A stretch of 64,000 nt of DNA from Litoditis marina (Eukaryota > Nematoda > Chromadorea > Rhabditida > Rhabditidae). Made by a program: the position numbers and the translations under genes. Position 1 is the stretch's first letter. Each line of letters starts with the position of its first letter. The DNA lies in assembly GCA_964036275.1 (NCBI GenBank), contig OZ038433.1, positions 50,857,902 to 50,921,901 of the forward strand, read 5' to 3'. The notes under the pieces were generated by a model, which saw only the letters and a program-made list of their open reading frames with translations, had not been told where the DNA came from and did not search any database. Shown here piece after piece: positions 60,316 through 64,000 of this stretch.

Positions 60316-63300
60316 ATGTATATCTCGCCGAGTTCATATGAAACTACGGAAAGCAGTTTTGTTTCCACAACAATCAACGCCAGCTTTGCCAGCTCAACAA
60401 ACTATTATGAAACCAGCTCCATTTCTCCCAAAACGACTAGAGGTGGTTAAATAATTTGAGGAAGGACGGTTATGTGGTCAATCACCATTCTCCAGTCCTT
60501 CAAACTGAAATACATTTTTCAATTGAAGTTTAAAGGACCGTTGACACGGGATTGGTCCACATAATCATCCTGCTTTAAATATAGCAGAACACATAATCTA
60601 CCAAAATAAGAGAGATAGTCTGTAGATCAGAGAAATCAAGACGAAACCCTTCTGTTTGTAGTTTGAATCTAATAATTTGTGATTGAAACTCAGAAACTAC
60701 GGCCTGAATCAGATCAAACTACAAATATATTTGTTACTCTCAATTGGTGGTGGTGAAACAACCTTGGTTCTACTGCAAAACATGTACTAGACAATGCGGT
60801 TGTTGAATTGAAAATGCATTGAGTTATCGAGTTGAGTTTTGAAATATGATAAAGATCAATATAAACCAATAATGTATTGTCAGGCAGCTATCTAGCCGGA
60901 TCGACCCTCCCCACCACAACGTTGTCCACGTGGAAGCCCACTCTCACCACCCTCGGTCGGTCCACTTTACAAATTTACACTTTTAATTCGCTTTATTACG
61001 ATGTAGTGATCATACAACAGAGATTTGACCGCATATTGGTTATTTGACAGGTATGTAACCCTGTCATGCTTATCTTTTAGAAAAACGTATGAATGGGAAA
61101 ATATGTTTTCGGTTCATATTGGAAGTTTAGACAGATCATGAGCCAGGACCAGGTGGACAGCTCCTGAATCTCATGAGAATTTTCTTGTTACCTTCTCATG
61201 AGTAACTCGTACACCGTTCATGAGTCCTATGCGGCAATGCTCGAGTATTGAACTTCTTTGTGAACCTAAATATTAGGTTGATAAGGTTTACCTAGAAAGC
61301 CTAAGGTACAGTTGTATAACCAGTCAGCTGTAGCCTGTAGTTTGATACGTTTGAGTGTGATCCTTTTTTGTTCGACACCTTTGTCACATTGTTTTCTCCT
61401 AAAAATAATAGTTCTAAACAGTAAAATGTTATTGAATTTAGAGTGAAGAGTAGAATTTCCGGTAGGTTATTTTCAGACCTCGCTCTCCTCATCGGAATTC
61501 CGTGTCTCTCGCTGGTCTTCTGCTGTTGCATCTGTGCCTTTTGCTGTGTGAAATGCACTGTTCTCCGAAATAAAGCGCTACAAAAACTCGGCAATCCCTG
61601 GAGTTGGGACATGCCATCCAAGAGGTAAATAAAAATATAGGCATTAGTTAAAATAGTTACAGTTTAAAAGAATAGTAAGAGAAAAACTGACATAACATGG
61701 TACGTTGCGCGTCTACCCCATATAGCATAGAAGGCTAGGGTAACCATAGCCAAGTTGTATAGTCGCCATTTTCCCCAAAAAGACAGCAGAGGGTTCGATT
61801 GATTGAGCGATGCCGGGCGAGCGGTCATTGATTATCTGCCAGCAGTTGAGAGGGTGAGTAGATCAATGATACGCAGACGAACTGGCCGCTCGCCAAACCC
61901 CATCCCATACAAAATCGATGGTACGGTGTCCACAACGGTTTGACAAACCCTATAATTTGAACTCGATGGTCGCCATGGTTGACAAATTTCAACCGGAAAG
62001 CAACGGAAATAAACAAAGTAGAACAACAACCGTACAGCATTGTCATGAAATAAGCAAACCCTTTAAAAGTAGAATGAGATTTATGTTGAACCGGGGAAAC
62101 ATCAGCATGTTAGCATTTTGTTATCACAAGGGGAAATGTACTGAGTCTACATATGAAAAAGGGACATTTTCACAATTGAAGTTTGTTTTGGTATCAGTTT
62201 TATCAGTCACATTTTAGTTTTAGTGGTAACAAAACGGACTACCACGTGCAGTGATCCCTTCTCATTTCTACATAATACACTTTTTATTACATTATATTCA
62301 TTTCATTATTTCGTATTTCCGTGTTCCAGCAAACCTAAACATGGATTTGAACCTGCTGTTAATGAGAATATTCATCACTCTGGCCCCCCGACTATCCACA
62401 ACTTTGCGGTTTCCAATCATTACATGGACATCAAACAACTGGCAGCACAAAACAAGTGAGACGAATTTCCGTGAAGAAACACGAGAAAGTAGATTTCTTC
62501 GAAAACAAATTTTTTCATGAAATTACAAGAACAAACTGTAAACTAAGATATTCCAAATAAACCAGTGCAGAAAAAACCATCGGAAAAAATCCCGAAGGCT
62601 TCTTATTCTACGGGTGAAACATTGACACCATGAACACGGATACAATGAAGGCCTCTCATTTTCTACTGTCTACAACTTTTAAACGTGATCATTATAAAAT
62701 GAATGCACCGCAATCGAGTGCTAGTTTTGCACGAATTGTATACCTATTTGATCACGTTCATAAATTACCTAATTTTTATAACAGTTTTTCGTTCTCTTTA
62801 ATTATTGCTTGAAAAAACGAGCGGATTAGAAAAAAGAGCGTTGGCCAACATCAACCAGAGAAATATGAGTCATGTCTTTTTCTCAAATTTCAGTCCATAT
62901 TCCAGAAAAGACTACTGGGAGGTTACACCAAAAAACCTGATCGTGCACGACTCAGAAGTTCTGGGAAACGGAGCATTCGCCTATGTGTGCAAGGGAACAC
63001 TGACAGGTATCTAGGTTTTCGAATAGTTTTTAGGTTCAGTTTTGCAGTTTGTCTGTTTCACACTAATTGAAACTCACGCAACCCGTTACGTCAACGTTCT
63101 ACAGTGAAGTAATTCAACGTATTACTCAAATCACTACAAATAAGTATAAATCAGATCAGTTTCAGCAATTTTCTTCTATTTTTAAGAAGGACGATTATGT
63201 GGTCCAATCGCAACGGTTCAGTTCTTTAAACTGCAATACATTTTTCAATTGCAGTTTAAAGGACCGTTGACACGGGATTGGTCTACATAATCGTCCTTCT

Positions 63301-63657
63301 TTAAAGGCATTCTTACAGGTAAAATTCCGCTGTTGAAGGCACAGGCGGGGATCAGTCTCACGTTGGAACATCGACATGATGGACACTGCGAGGTGGTTGT
63401 TTATTCGTGAAGACACCGTTTTCAAGTTTTCATATTAACTTGCTTATTAAATGCGAAAGTATACTAGAAACCAATTGAGTAGTCACCTAACATTAGCATT
63501 CTAATGAGGCATCGTTTATCATTGCACGCTTCTGAGTTCTGCTGTGTTTAACATGTTCACGTGACTGTGCAATTGACTGACAGTATAGCTCACAAGCCAC
63601 CCTACGAGCCTCTTCAAAGTTTGATCATCAACGCTCACGAGGGGCAGGTTCTTCATG
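60316..63657 (+). CDS. Receptor tyrosine kinase, KIN-16-like (5' part)
   Basis: Exons: 60316-60442, 61477-61624, 62330-62455, 62894-63006, 63319 to 63393 or beyond; phases agree. Order of parts: a Ser/Thr-rich extracellular stalk (MYISPSSYETTESSFVSTTI), one TM helix (LALLIGIPCLSLVFCCCICA) followed by Cys-rich FCCVKC, a juxtamembrane segment with WSWDMPSK, then DYWEVTPKNLIVHDSEVLGN and the glycine loop LGNGAFAYVCKG at the start of the kinase N-lobe. Nematode KIN-15/16-type RTKs share the short stalk and the W-E-x-x-x-x-x-L-I start. The next exon is uncertain: donor 63413 with acceptor 63582 keeps frame and reads IAHKPPYEPLQSL onward, but then no clear VAVK lysine is visible. The catalytic HRD and DFG region lies beyond the window. 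ATG directly follows GTGTTTCAG; no signal peptide is seen, so an upstream exon may be missing. Confidence 0.7.
60460..60578. repeat. TTAA foldback MITE family B, copy 3
   Basis: GAAGGACGGTTATGTGGTCA to CCACATAATCATCCTGCTTTAA (last 4 bases TTAA). Its left TTAA appears to be at 60447-60450, which falls within the donor of kinase exon 60316-60442. Confidence 0.75.
60654..60726. repeat. GTAGTTTGA MITE, copy 2
   Basis: GTTTGTAGTTTGAATC is mirrored by GATCAAACTACAAATA; 73 bp. Single arms of the same family occur at 54757, 56830 and 61337. In intron 1 of the kinase gene. Confidence 0.65.
61759..61956 (-). repeat. 198-bp dispersed repeat, copy 2
   Basis: Reverse-complement partner of 17301-17498: AGTCGCCATTTTCCCCAAAA, GACAGCAGAGGGTTCGATTG, ACGGTGTCCACAACGGTTTG. 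In intron 2 of the kinase gene. Confidence 0.75.
63182..63304. repeat. TTAA foldback MITE family B, copy 4
   Basis: TTAAGAAGGACGATTATGTG to CATAATCGTCCTTCTTTAA, centre CTGCAATACATTTTTCAATT with GCAGTTTAAAGGACCG. Nearly perfect palindrome and the best-preserved copy. It ends 14 bases before the acceptor of kinase exon 63319. Confidence 0.88.
63460..63587. repeat. TA-flanked MITE family A, copy 10
   Basis: TATACTAGAAACCAATTGAG to CAATTGACTGACAGTATA, inverted relative to copy 1. Its right tip supplies a CAG that could be the acceptor of the next kinase exon. Confidence 0.8.
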
Positions 63658-64000
63658 ACTTCCTAAACGAATTTTTACTTGGAAATCACGACGCTTGCTC
63701 GTGTGTCTCAAGATAGCTTCACTGTTAGAAGAACTCTTAGGAATTTCGATTGAAAATTATACGTAAATAGAAAAATGAGAATGTACAATCAAGTTTCTTT
63801 AAATTCAACAACGTGGTAACTCTTTAAATGCAACAACCAAACTTATATGAACGGCTTGAAACAGTGGATTGCATAGACTAAGCCGACTCGCGCTTACATT
63901 ATTTGATACAGCAACACTTCAGTAAAATAATACTTGAAGAATGTATAATGAATATGAATGGTTTTTTTAAACTATTCATACTTTTTGTCAGTTTTTGTAA
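63658..64000. other. Right edge of the window, no further exon recognised
   Basis: AT-rich sequence after the uncertain kinase exon. I see no HRD, DFG or other kinase motif here, so it is probably intron. Confidence 0.4.

Overview
This is nuclear DNA of a free-living rhabditid nematode, probably Caenorhabditis or a close relative. The genes belong to families that are nematode-specific or expanded in nematodes: a patched-related (PTR) protein, a class T serpentine receptor, a KIN-16-type receptor tyrosine kinase and a steroid-dehydrogenase-like SDR. Introns end in TTTCAG-type acceptors and two genes carry an AG directly upstream of, or a few bases from, the start ATG, as expected for spliced-leader trans-splicing. 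The species cannot be named from the sequence. Introns and intergenic spaces are much longer than in C. elegans and are packed with small transposons.

Layout. Position 676-1086 (+) holds the last two exons of a gene that enters from the left. Position 3297-18459 (-) is a PTR gene of 23 exons (955 aa). Position 24296-30576 (-) is a complete 7-exon class T chemoreceptor (337 aa). Position 35814-43008 (-) is a 5-exon gene for a 199-aa zinc-ribbon-like protein of unknown function. Position 43063-51915 has no gene I can support and contains a 1.7-kb polypurine tract. Position 51916-57883 (+) is a complete 9-exon SDR enzyme (337 aa). Position 60316 to about 63650 (+) is the 5' part of a receptor tyrosine kinase that runs off the right edge. 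I built each model by joining exons so that splice sites and codon phase agree; the totals for the PTR, receptor, zinc-ribbon and SDR genes are all exact multiples of three.

The repeat layer is the most distinctive part of the window. It has a TA-flanked MITE in about ten copies, foldback MITEs flanked by TTAA (piggyBac-like ends), a 300-bp palindrome flanked by a perfect 9-bp direct repeat (Mutator-like), a 1.02-kb element with perfect 27-bp terminal inverted repeats and internal 29-bp tandem repeats, a three-copy SINE-like family with a polymerase III box A/box B, and LINE fragments of the RTE and CR1/Jockey type. Several repeats touch gene structure: a partly duplicated PTR exon, a kinase acceptor that may lie in a MITE end, and a 54-bp direct repeat around an SDR exon.

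The genes do not form one pathway. The PTR protein (sterol-sensing-domain transporter) and the SDR could both act on lipids or sterols, but nothing in the sequence links them. I found no previously undescribed multi-gene system; the novelty lies in the mobile elements and their effect on exons.
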